Below, piece by piece: positions 13,995-22,508 of a stretch of 64,000 bases of DNA. The DNA is from Sporomusa malonica (GTDB taxonomy: Bacteria > Bacillota > Negativicutes > Sporomusales > Sporomusaceae): the NCBI RefSeq assembly GCF_041428715.1, contig NZ_CP155572.1; one strand, 5' to 3'. The notes beneath the pieces are model-generated. The model saw only the letters and a list, made by a program, of their open reading frames with translations. It searched no databases and was not told the DNA's origin. The translations under genes and the position numbers were made by a program. Within the stretch, counting starts at the first letter, position 1. Every line of letters begins with the position of its first letter.

Positions 13995-14684
13995 TTGGAC
14001 ACTGAAAAAGATGCGCAGCTTACTGAACCAATCATTGAAGCATATGTCGGCGAATATGCCAGTGGAAAAAGTGAAAATGCTGTAAATAGGGCTATTTATC
14101 TAAAAAAACAAGGACTCCCTGTTACTATTGTAGATTTGGATACGGTTGAGCCTTGCTATACGCTCCGGCCGATCAAGAAGGAACTTGAGGGCATGGGGAT
14201 TGAGGTAGTAGCATGGGAGACCATGGACACTATGGGCCTGGGCGAAGCAGGCAGTGTCATTAAAGGCTCAATGCGCTGGGTGCTGCGCCGCAAAGGCAAT
14301 ATCATCATGGACGTAGGCTATGGCGTACATGGCGCTAAGATTTTTAACCTTGTGGAAGGCGCATTTGAGAATCCATATCTTAAAATCATTGCTGTACTGA
14401 ATATGTCACGGCCATTTACCTCAACAGTCGACAATATTTTAGAATATGTTGCGTCATTGGGAAGAGTAGACGCCGTGATTAATAACACACATATGGCCGA
14501 GGAAACAACTGTCGATATTGTGCAGCGCGGTGCTGAAGGAATTACTGAGGCAGCCAGACGCATAGGCGTCCCTGTTGTGGCAACAGCAGCGGTTGCTGAA
14601 ATCGCTGACAAAATTGGGCCGGTTGACTGCATGGGCAATCCGGTTTGGCATTTGGAACGGATTATGCCTCGTACCTTTTGGTAA
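13995..14684 (+). CDS. P-loop NTPase, MinD/CobQ-like
   Basis: 229 residues, cytoplasmic. The variant Walker A is GEYASGKSE (residues 19-27); VDLDTVEPCYTLR and IIMDVGYGVHGAKIF resemble the switch regions of SIMIBI-class NTPases. INNTHMAEET looks like the base-recognition NNT motif. The start is TTG at 13995, with aaggag 11 bases upstream; no ATG or GTG gives a better start. The exact role is not known. Location after bofA suggests a sporulation or cell-envelope link only weakly. A terminator follows at 14705. Confidence 0.8.
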   Translation: MDTEKDAQLTEPIIEAYVGEYASGKSENAVNRAIYLKKQGLPVTIVDLDTVEPCYTLRPIKKELEGMGIEVVAWETMDTMGLGEAGSVIKGSMRWVLRRKGNIIMDVGYGVHGAKIFNLVEGAFENPYLKIIAVLNMSRPFTSTVDNILEYVASLGRVDAVINNTHMAEETTVDIVQRGAEGITEAARRIGVPVVATAAVAEIADKIGPVDCMGNPVWHLERIMPRTFW

Positions 14685-14704
14685 ATTGTTAAGTAACTAA
14701 TGAA

Positions 14705-14744
14705 AGAGGAGCTTCCAGACAATTAGGACTGGGAGCTCTTCTTT
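14705..14744 (+). terminator. intrinsic terminator
   Basis: AGAGGAGCTTCCAG (14705-14718) / CTGGGAGCTCTTCT (14729-14742) with one G-T pair and a short T tail. Confidence 0.85.
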
Positions 14745-14835
14745 GTACGGTGCGCCCAGCAATATTAGCACAGATGGGGCTTTTTTCAGGAACACGCCCT
14801 GGTGATTGAGAAATAAAAGTTGACAGCAGATATTG

Positions 14836-14864
14836 TTGACAAGTAAAATAAATACAAGTAAATA
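14836..14864 (+). promoter_or_regulatory. promoter of the exopolysaccharide operon
   Basis: TTGACA (14836-14841), 17 bp, TAAATA (14859-14864). A second TTGACA at 14820-14825 with TAAAAT 18 bp later (14844-14849) is an alternative. Both lie just upstream of the riboswitch. Confidence 0.6.
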
Positions 14865-14879
14865 ATAAATATTGAATAA

Positions 14880-14953
14880 TAGTGGCATAACCGTTGAAAA
14901 GCGGTGACGCAAAGCCGTGGGTCTAACGGATTACCTATGACTGCCTGGTTGCT
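14880..14953 (+). promoter_or_regulatory. cyclic-di-GMP-I (GEMM) riboswitch aptamer
   Basis: All class I landmarks are present in order. P1 5-prime strand GGCATAACC is followed by a GAAA-tetraloop hairpin CCGTT-GAAA-AGCGG (14891-14904). The invariant GACGCAAAGCC (14906-14916) leads to the receptor side GTGGGTCTAA. The closing strand ATGACTGCCTGGTTGC (14938-14952) re-pairs with the P1 5-prime strand. It precedes a six-gene polysaccharide operon whose synthase carries a PilZ domain, so the ligand makes biological sense. Confidence 0.92.
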
Positions 14954-14994
14954 CTTACAAGGTGTTTTTGTGAGTGGCAAACCGGCATTTTTTT
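14943..14994 (+). terminator. riboswitch-controlled intrinsic terminator
   Basis: GCCTGGTTGCTCTTACAA (14943-14960) pairs with TTGTGAGTGGCAAACCGGC (14968-14986), with G-T pairs and one bulge, then seven T. The 5-prime arm uses the GGTTGC strand that closes P1 of the aptamer, and the 3-prime arm repeats the P1 partner (GTGGCAAACC against GTGGCATAACC). The two folds are mutually exclusive, so c-di-GMP binding should prevent termination (ON switch). Confidence 0.85.
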
Positions 14995-15109
14995 ATTTTC
15001 ACAATTTTAGGCGGTAACTTGATTAATATATTGCCTAGCAAATTGGACAACTTTGTAATTAACACAATAATTAATACATCTTTTATATATTAAAGATGAG
15101 GTGTGACAA

Positions 15110-18100
15110 ATGAAAGATAGACGGTTTTGGCTGGCGGTAGTTTCGGCGTTTATGGCCGCACAGCATAATACTGGTGAAGCGGCGGCAGCAGCAGTGCCTG
15201 ATACAAGTCGTGAGCAATCTGTCCGCGCGCATGCTTCTGTGGTAGAGGAACAGATGGTTGTCGCTTTGTTTGACGATTGTAATTATGAGAGGGTTTTAGA
15301 AACCGCTAATGCAACATGGCCGCGGTTAGAAGCTATGCCTGACAGAGTGTTATACTGTGTGGCTGAATGCTATATTCGGGGAGGGCAGGTACGGTTAGCT
15401 AAAGCTGGTTTTGAGTTGCTCATCGCCAGAAATCCCCAAAATCATAGTTATCGCGCTGGCTTGGCTTATACGTTACTGTATGCCGGTGAGCTGGAGAAGG
15501 GTCTAGCTATGTATCACCAAGTACTGCTAGAGAATCAGGGAATGCTTACAGGTGCAGCGGAAGACGCCGTGGCGCTCTTATCGCAAGGCAATATTGGCGG
15601 CGGGAAAGCGTTGTTTCAAAAGGCCATAGCTATTAGTCCTAATAAACAACACTATCTTCAATGGTACGAGAGAACTTTGCGTATGTATAGGCTGGCAGAC
15701 GATACCCCTATGATGCCGCGGAAAGAACAGAACACTGCTGTACAGCCTGCCGTTTCTACTAAAAGTGAGCAGAAGATATTGCATACTCAGGCTGTGGAGA
15801 TGGCGCAGAATGGCCGGTATCAACAGTCGCTAGATATCATGAATCGTCTTTTTAAGGCAGATACTCAAGATAAATCGGTTGTTTCTGATTATATAACTAT
15901 TCTGCAATGGGCAGGCCAGAATGAGCAGGCTGTTAATTTATATGAACAGCAAGCTGGTACAACTATGCCCTTTTCTGTGGTAAGAAGTGTTAGTACAGCT
16001 TATTATCGGTTGAAAGAGTATGAAAAAGCTCTGGCTGTGTTGCAACCGGCAATTACCCGTGGTGAGCGGGACGCACTTTTGTGGGCTGGGGAGATGCACT
16101 TGCTCCGCGGTAATAATGCAGGGGCTCAAGTCTATTATGAGCGATTATTAGCCAAGAACCCTAATGATTATGAGGTATATTTCAGCCGTGGTATGCTGAG
16201 TCTGCAGATAAAAGATTACCGGCAAGCTGCTTGGGATTTGGAACGGGCGCGGAGACTGGTGCCTGACAGTCCGGACAAGGCCACTCGTTTGGTCAAGGTG
16301 GAACAAAATTTGGCCATTGCTTATATGCATTTAGGCCAGGACCAAAAGGCTGCTTCGATATTAGTGAATTATACGAAAAACTTGCCTGTCGAAGGTTCAA
16401 TTGCAGGCGACTATATAGTAGCGCTCGGTAATAGCTCTCAGCATGAGTTGGCAGTACAAGAAGGAGAAAGATTGTGGCCTACGTATACGGAAGCACCTGA
16501 ACTTGGACTTTGGTCGCTGGCCGAAAGCTATATTCGACTTGGAAAGCAGGAACAGGCCATTGCAGTATATCGGCACATTGCTGAACGGCAGCCTAGTGAC
16601 GATGCCAGATGGCGGACATTGGCTTTCCAACTAATGTTGAATGGGCGTACAGCAGAAGGCCTTAGCTATTATGATAAATTACTAATCAGAGCGGCATCTA
16701 ATGCGGACAGTGCGGTAACTGATGCAGTGACTCTTCTTAATACCGAGAAGTATATTGCGGGAAAAACACTGTTTGAATTAGTTATATGTAAGTATCCAAA
16801 CCAGGCCTACCGTAAGCAGTATGCCGAAGTATTAGTAAAGAAAAATCTCAACCGTGCGGCCTATAAGCAATACCAATTGTTGTCTGTCAAGCCGGAAGGA
16901 GAATTAGCCGGGTTATCAGGTATGGCACGTACAGCCATTGCTTTGGGTGATCATCCGAAGTCCCGTCAGGTACTGGATACAATTACGAGTAAATATGGCC
17001 GGAGTAAGGCTGTTGCGGCTCTTGAACCAAGCCATGAAGAACAGAAAGCGGGCAATGTAAAAACAAGCTATGCTGCTCACAATGGCTATCAAGGAGCAGA
17101 ACCGAGGGTGTTAAGTGCACCGGAAACCCAGGGAAACCAGGCAAATGATATAAGTGAATTTAATAATCCGGGTGAGCTGGGTAACCATGCTGGTACTGCA
17201 GCAAAAGGAACCACAGAAAAAATCAAAGATGAATTCGCTTATGAAATGGCACAAATTGCAACGAAATTTTTATCTGCTCCAGTCATAAATGCCGAAAATT
17301 TTAAAGTTGAGTTTGCCTATGCAATGTCTAATATTACAGCAAAAGTAATGCCGATTATACCTAGCGAACATAGAAACGAATTTACCTACGAAATGGCGCA
17401 GATTACATCAGCCATAATCAATGATCAAAACTTAGATATAAAAAAAGCCAAAGCTCAATTTGCTCAACTTACAACAAAAGTCATAAATCATATAGATAAA
17501 ATCGTCGCCGGTGAAAAAACAACAACTCTTATTGATTCAGAAACATATACAGGCCTTATCGATGAATTGATGGAGGTTGGTAATAGCAGCAAGCACATAG
17601 ACAGCAAGATAAATATTGATGGTGAAATTCGTTATCATTACGCGGTAAATAGTGGTTCCGAAAAATGGAATAAAGACTCATCAGGAATACGTGCCTATCT
17701 TGGTGCCGACAGTAGGATCAATAAGGATTGGCATGTGTATAGTGTGCTGGAAGGTCAAAAAAATATAATCAATTATAATAATAAATTCGAGCTTTCCCGC
17801 CTATATGTAGTAGGCAAAGTAGGTGCATCCACGGTGAAAGCAGGTTCATTTGGCTACCTTATGGCAGAAGGAAATATTTATGATAGCCGTTTTGATGGCA
17901 TTAGGGTTGATTTTGGAGATCCGGTAAGATACACGATCAGTTATGGGGAAACCAATGACACAAAAGCAACCTACATAGCAACGGCGCGGTATAATGATTT
18001 TGATTACAATCTGGAAGCCGGACTGTATCACTATCAGATAGATAATGGTACTCACGATCGAAACACAATCTGGAATATTGGTGGAAACTACAATTACAGT

Positions 18101-18442
18101 AATTTTAGTATAGGAGCTATGTATCTGGGCTCTAGCCGGAAAGATAGCAAAGGGGACAGCAATGGCTATGTGTTTAGTCTTAAGTACGGCGATCTGCGCG
18201 AATATAGGCCGGGCACCTATAATCTGTTTGCAAAATATTACAATCAAGCAAGAGGTACTTATATTGCCCATGGAATGAATGGCAAAGGCAGCTCAATGCA
18301 AGGAATGAAAGGCTATGGTTTAGGAATAAACTATACTTTTGCAAAAGACTTTGTAATGGGTATAGAATATTACGATCTAACAGACAAAATTTCAGGGGGA
18401 AAAGGTAAAACTCTGTGGAGCCAGATGACGCATTATTTTTAA
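15110..18442 (+). CDS. outer-membrane TPR/beta-barrel polysaccharide export protein (PgaA/AlgK-AlgE-like)
   Basis: 1110 residues, secreted. Signal-peptide-like start (RRFWLAVVSAFMAAQHNTGEAAAAA). About residues 40-620 form a long array of TPR-type helical repeats (for example DYEVYFSRGMLSLQIKDYRQAAWDLERARRLVP). A polar linker follows (about 640-850) with three copies of a short EFAYEMAQI-type repeat. From about 860 the chain alternates polar and aromatic residues in many short strands and ends in MTHYF, the terminal aromatic expected of an outer-membrane barrel. Same plan as PgaA and BcsC: periplasmic TPR scaffold plus export pore. First gene of the riboswitch-controlled operon. Exact polymer unknown. 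Confidence 0.85.
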   Translation: MKDRRFWLAVVSAFMAAQHNTGEAAAAAVPDTSREQSVRAHASVVEEQMVVALFDDCNYERVLETANATWPRLEAMPDRVLYCVAECYIRGGQVRLAKAGFELLIARNPQNHSYRAGLAYTLLYAGELEKGLAMYHQVLLENQGMLTGAAEDAVALLSQGNIGGGKALFQKAIAISPNKQHYLQWYERTLRMYRLADDTPMMPRKEQNTAVQPAVSTKSEQKILHTQAVEMAQNGRYQQSLDIMNRLFKADTQDKSVVSDYITILQWAGQNEQAVNLYEQQAGTTMPFSVVRSVSTAYYRLKEYEKALAVLQPAITRGERDALLWAGEMHLLRGNNAGAQVYYERLLAKNPNDYEVYFSRGMLSLQIKDYRQAAWDLERARRLVPDSPDKATRLVKVEQNLAIAYMHLGQDQKAASILVNYTKNLPVEGSIAGDYIVALGNSSQHELAVQEGERLWPTYTEAPELGLWSLAESYIRLGKQEQAIAVYRHIAERQPSDDARWRTLAFQLMLNGRTAEGLSYYDKLLIRAASNADSAVTDAVTLLNTEKYIAGKTLFELVICKYPNQAYRKQYAEVLVKKNLNRAAYKQYQLLSVKPEGELAGLSGMARTAIALGDHPKSRQVLDTITSKYGRSKAVAALEPSHEEQKAGNVKTSYAAHNGYQGAEPRVLSAPETQGNQANDISEFNNPGELGNHAGTAAKGTTEKIKDEFAYEMAQIATKFLSAPVINAENFKVEFAYAMSNITAKVMPIIPSEHRNEFTYEMAQITSAIINDQNLDIKKAKAQFAQLTTKVINHIDKIVAGEKTTTLIDSETYTGLIDELMEVGNSSKHIDSKINIDGEIRYHYAVNSGSEKWNKDSSGIRAYLGADSRINKDWHVYSVLEGQKNIINYNNKFELSRLYVVGKVGASTVKAGSFGYLMAEGNIYDSRFDGIRVDFGDPVRYTISYGETNDTKATYIATARYNDFDYNLEAGLYHYQIDNGTHDRNTIWNIGGNYNYSNFSIGAMYLGSSRKDSKGDSNGYVFSLKYGDLREYRPGTYNLFAKYYNQARGTYIAHGMNGKGSSMQGMKGYGLGINYTFAKDFVMGIEYYDLTDKISGGKGKTLWSQMTHYF

Positions 18443-18465
18443 TCTTCCTAAGTAGGTGAATGGGA

Positions 18466-19794
18466 ATGCAGCTAGAAACATTTGACAGAATACGGACAAA
18501 AAAAGATTTCCTGGCAGTAGTAGGTCTTGGCTATGTAGGTTTGCCTATCGCCGTTGCATTTGCTGAGAAAATCAAAACGCTGGGGTTTGATATCAATCAA
18601 GAAAAAATCAATATTTATAAAAAGGGAATTGATCCTACTCATGAAATTGGTGATGAGAAAATCCAAAACACAACATTGGAATTTACTACAGATCCAGCAA
18701 GATTACAAGAAGCTAAAGTGATTATAGTTGCTGTTCCGACGCCTATCAATGGTGATAAAACACCGAATTTGGCACCTGTTGTTGAAGCTAGCAAAATAAT
18801 AGGGCAAAATCTATCAAAAGGCAGTATTGTTGTTTTTGAATCCACAGTGTATCCGGGTGTGACAGAAGATATTTGTATACCTATTTTAGAAAAAGAATCC
18901 AGCCTGCTTTGCGGCAAAGACTTCAAAGTCGGTTATTCCCCAGAAAGAATTAATCCCGGCGATAAAGTGCATAGATTGGATAATATTAAAAAAATTGTTT
19001 CCGGCATGGACGAAGAAACAGTGGAAAATATTGCGGCTGTTTATGAGCTAATTATTCATGCCGGTGTATATAAAGCACCCAGTATTAAAGTAGCGGAAGC
19101 TGCAAAGTTGTCTGAAAATGCCCAAAGGGATATTAATATTGCTTTTATGAATGAATTGGCCATGATTTTTGATCGAATGGGAATTAATACAAAAGAAGTT
19201 ATTGATGCTATGAATACCAAGTGGAATGCTTTGGGATTTTATCCAGGCTTAGTAGGCGGGCATTGTATTGGTATTGATCCATATTATTTTATGTATCAGG
19301 CCGAGGTGCTGGGGTATCACTCGCAAATAATTGCCGCTGGTAGAAAAGTCAATGACAGCATGGCAACTTTTATTGCTGATAATGTAATAAAAAAAATGAT
19401 TCAGTCAGGTAACGATGTTAAGAAATCCAGCATTTATATTATGGGAATAACTTTCAAGGAAGATTGTCCCGATATGCGCAACTCAAAGGCTGTGGATGTT
19501 TGTAAACAACTAGCTGTCTATGGAATCAAAGTAAGAGTGGTTGATCCGGTCGTTGATAAAGTAGAATTCAAAAGAGAACTGGATAGTGAGCTTGTAGAAA
19601 TAAAAGATGTTTGCAATGCCGATTGTCTAGTATTTTTAGTAGGGCATCAGCAGTTTAAGGATTTAGGGGCAGCAGATATCGAAAGGATGTTCAAACAGAA
19701 AAAGAATCAATCTAAACATGTGATTATTGATATCAAAAATATAATTGAACCAAAAACAATAGATGAAAAGGTTTATTCTTACTGGAGCCTTTAG
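18466..19794 (+). CDS. UDP-N-acetylhexosamine 6-dehydrogenase (WbpA/WbpO/TviB type)
   Basis: 442 residues. NAD-dependent four-electron oxidation of a UDP-HexNAc to the uronic acid. Rossmann motif VVGLGYVGLPIA at the N-terminus; central EAAKLSENAQRDINIAFMNELA; catalytic cysteine in GGHCIGIDPYY (about 259); C-terminal GITFKEDCPDMRNSKAVDV. WbpA/TviB features (KLSENAQRD, GHCIGIDPYYF) favour an N-acetylated substrate over plain UDP-glucose. The start ATG 18466 is 7 bases from aggtg; ATG 18460 is possible. Lies 23 bp after the exporter gene in the same operon, so the polymer probably contains an amino-uronic acid. Confidence 0.92.
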   Translation: MQLETFDRIRTKKDFLAVVGLGYVGLPIAVAFAEKIKTLGFDINQEKINIYKKGIDPTHEIGDEKIQNTTLEFTTDPARLQEAKVIIVAVPTPINGDKTPNLAPVVEASKIIGQNLSKGSIVVFESTVYPGVTEDICIPILEKESSLLCGKDFKVGYSPERINPGDKVHRLDNIKKIVSGMDEETVENIAAVYELIIHAGVYKAPSIKVAEAAKLSENAQRDINIAFMNELAMIFDRMGINTKEVIDAMNTKWNALGFYPGLVGGHCIGIDPYYFMYQAEVLGYHSQIIAAGRKVNDSMATFIADNVIKKMIQSGNDVKKSSIYIMGITFKEDCPDMRNSKAVDVCKQLAVYGIKVRVVDPVVDKVEFKRELDSELVEIKDVCNADCLVFLVGHQQFKDLGAADIERMFKQKKNQSKHVIIDIKNIIEPKTIDEKVYSYWSL

Positions 19795-19812
19795 TTATAG
19801 GAGGTGATATAC

Positions 19813-22467
19813 GTGAAAAGCCGGACGATTGCATTAGCACTAGTTCTTATAATAGGAATTTCTTTGACTGTGGTATTTTTCTACAATGATTTTTTTAAGA
19901 CTCAACCAGTAAGGGAGTATCGGACTAATATAACCATGGAAAATCCCTATAATGCGGATGAGGAAGTTGCGCAAGCCTTAGCGCAGCTGAAAAAAAGTCA
20001 AGAAAAAGCCACTATCGTTAAAGGCGATAAGAGTGGTTTCCGTCATATTGCATTGACTTTTGACGGACTAACAGATCGTACTACCATACAACAGATACTG
20101 GGCTTATTGAAAAAGTACAATGTCAAGGCGACATTTTTCGCAGATGGACTGCAGGCTATCGAGGATCCAGAAACGTTGACAGATATTAAAAACGCAGGGC
20201 AGAGAATTGAAAATTATACACTGTTAGGCATGGATAAGATGGAAGCTGTACCTGTGGAAAGATTAGTTAATGATTTTTGTCGTGCCAAAAAAATCATTAA
20301 AGTGAACACAGATCAAGGACCAAATCTGCTAAAATGTAATGATACCAAATATACGGATCAAGTGCTTCAAGTCGCCAAGGCCTGCGGTTTTAGCAGTGTT
20401 GTACAAAGTGATATTTTTTTAAATGTTAAACAAATAAACGCCCTAAATGGAGCGGACGCCTTTGTTGCAACTATTAGACCGGGAAGTATTGTGTCTGCCA
20501 AATTAAAAGCCAATATTGAACCGATTGCAACTGAACAGGGAAAAACAGATCTGAAACCGGCAATAGATAAACAACCGGGTTTAAAAGAAATGCCGCAACA
20601 GGCAGGCTTGGGAGAAAAAGAGATTGTCGAGGCTGTAGAAAAACTGTTAATTGCGCTTCAGAAGGCCAAATATAGTACAGCATATGTGGAAGATTTCGCG
20701 AAAAATAATAGTAAAACAGCCTTGGGGCCAGACGATGGCAACAATGTTGCTATTTTGGCAAAAACAGCTTCTTTCCTACAAGAACAAATCATGGCTTTAT
20801 TTAGCTATCAGACAGCCTATGCGGCTGAAAACGTACAACAGCCTGTAGCTGATGAAATCAAGATGATTTTCACCACAGAGCAGGCACTTTCCTACACATT
20901 TGGCGGATTGACTAAAGAATTAGTAGTAGATGATGTACTCGAAAGATTGAATAACATTGGCATTAAAGCAACCTTCTTTGTGGCGGAAATAGAAATGAAA
21001 AAGTATCCTCAAACATTGCGAAAAATCATTGCAAATGGGCATGAAATCGGTATTGCCATAAGACCGAAGGCTGGGGAGAGCTTTGATGAAACCCGCAAGA
21101 GCATTATACGTTCATCTCGCATACTGAAAGAGCAGTTTGGAGTGTCTACAAATTTGGTAAAGCAACTAACAGGTGCTGTATCAGATACAACAAAAGAAGC
21201 TGTTGGAAGTCTAGAGTGTAAACTGATTGGTCAATCTATTAATATTGTACAGACCAAACACAAAGAGTATACCTCTGCAGATAAGATTATGGCAGAAATT
21301 TTTCGCAAAAGCATGGTTTCATTAGCCCGTGGGCAAATCATTTATTTTAAAATGGATTTTTATACAGATGACCAGATTATCGGCGGTTTGATGGAATCAA
21401 TCAAACAAAGCAAAATAGATAATATTGCCTATGCGACATTCTATGATAATCCCATTAATAATCGGGCCAATAATTCGCAGTTTACGATTAAGCCGGTTGG
21501 TGAACTTCTTAATAATACGAAGTTTATTTATCAATATCCGGTAGACCTGCAAAAGGTTCCGCCCCATGTAAGAACTGATGGGCCGGAAATAGCTATTGAT
21601 AGTCACAATTTCTTATCAGAAACCGCTAAACGCTATATTGGGCACAAAAATGTTAACATAGAAGACCGGATGATCGGATTTTCAAAAATGGATGAACGGC
21701 GTCTTGATAAAAGCGGCTACGTACATACCAAAGATAATGTTATCTTTTTTACCTTCGATGATTGGGGGTCAGATGCAGCAATTAATAAATTGCTGTATAT
21801 TCTGCGCAAGCATAATGTACCGGGGACATTCTTTATCCTCACGAACAATGTATTGAATAACCCAAATCTGCTCCGGACCATTGCCCAGGAAGGGCATGAA
21901 ATCGCCAGTCATTCGGATAAGCATAAACCGATGGCTGTGCTTGATCCGAAAACAAACCATTATGTCAAAACGCAAGACAAAGAAGAATATCTCAAAGACC
22001 TGGCCACATCTTATCAAAAATTACGAGATGTTATAGGAGATGTAACTTTTAATGGCCAACCGGTTTTGACCAGATTTTTCCGCCCGCCCACGCTGGCAGT
22101 CAGCAAGATGGGTGCTGAAACGTTGTTTGAAACCGGTTACGAATATATTATTTCCGGTTCGACCAGCACAAATGATTATCAAGCCAAAAATGTTACTGAA
22201 ATTGTAGAAGCGCTCAAAGGCGGTGTTTACACAAACGACGGTGAAGTGCAAAAAGGTGCCATCCTGGTTATGCATATGACAGATGGATCTGTATACACTC
22301 CAATAGCGTTGGATATTTTGCTGACGGCAAATACAGCCAAGGCGGATTCTGATCCATCGAAGTTTAAAGTTGGCAGGTTATCTGACTATTTAATAGAGGG
22401 GTATTCTCAAATAAATCGAAAAAAAACACTGAGAACATTACATAGCTCAGTTAACATTGGGAAGTAA
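19813..22467 (+). CDS. membrane-anchored protein with three NodB-fold (polysaccharide deacetylase) domains
   Basis: 884 residues from GTG 19813 (aggaggt 7 bases upstream; the in-frame GTG at 19804 sits inside that site). N-terminal membrane anchor (IALALVLIIGISLTVVFFY). Domain 1 (about 70-250) has TFDG and lacks the metal histidine pair. Domain 2 (about 345-560) has TFGG and HEIGIAIRPK, again no histidine pair. Domain 3 (about 635-870) keeps the motifs of an active carbohydrate esterase 4: TFDDW, SHSDKH, RFFRPP and VMHMTDG. So one active deacetylase is preceded by two degenerate copies, perhaps polymer-binding. It probably removes acetyl groups from the nascent polymer outside the inner membrane. 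Confidence 0.88.
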   Translation: MKSRTIALALVLIIGISLTVVFFYNDFFKTQPVREYRTNITMENPYNADEEVAQALAQLKKSQEKATIVKGDKSGFRHIALTFDGLTDRTTIQQILGLLKKYNVKATFFADGLQAIEDPETLTDIKNAGQRIENYTLLGMDKMEAVPVERLVNDFCRAKKIIKVNTDQGPNLLKCNDTKYTDQVLQVAKACGFSSVVQSDIFLNVKQINALNGADAFVATIRPGSIVSAKLKANIEPIATEQGKTDLKPAIDKQPGLKEMPQQAGLGEKEIVEAVEKLLIALQKAKYSTAYVEDFAKNNSKTALGPDDGNNVAILAKTASFLQEQIMALFSYQTAYAAENVQQPVADEIKMIFTTEQALSYTFGGLTKELVVDDVLERLNNIGIKATFFVAEIEMKKYPQTLRKIIANGHEIGIAIRPKAGESFDETRKSIIRSSRILKEQFGVSTNLVKQLTGAVSDTTKEAVGSLECKLIGQSINIVQTKHKEYTSADKIMAEIFRKSMVSLARGQIIYFKMDFYTDDQIIGGLMESIKQSKIDNIAYATFYDNPINNRANNSQFTIKPVGELLNNTKFIYQYPVDLQKVPPHVRTDGPEIAIDSHNFLSETAKRYIGHKNVNIEDRMIGFSKMDERRLDKSGYVHTKDNVIFFTFDDWGSDAAINKLLYILRKHNVPGTFFILTNNVLNNPNLLRTIAQEGHEIASHSDKHKPMAVLDPKTNHYVKTQDKEEYLKDLATSYQKLRDVIGDVTFNGQPVLTRFFRPPTLAVSKMGAETLFETGYEYIISGSTSTNDYQAKNVTEIVEALKGGVYTNDGEVQKGAILVMHMTDGSVYTPIALDILLTANTAKADSDPSKFKVGRLSDYLIEGYSQINRKKTLRTLHSSVNIGK

Positions 22468-22508
22468 AAATACAGAAGCAAAAACATTAAATTGCAGGGA
22501 AGTGGGCT

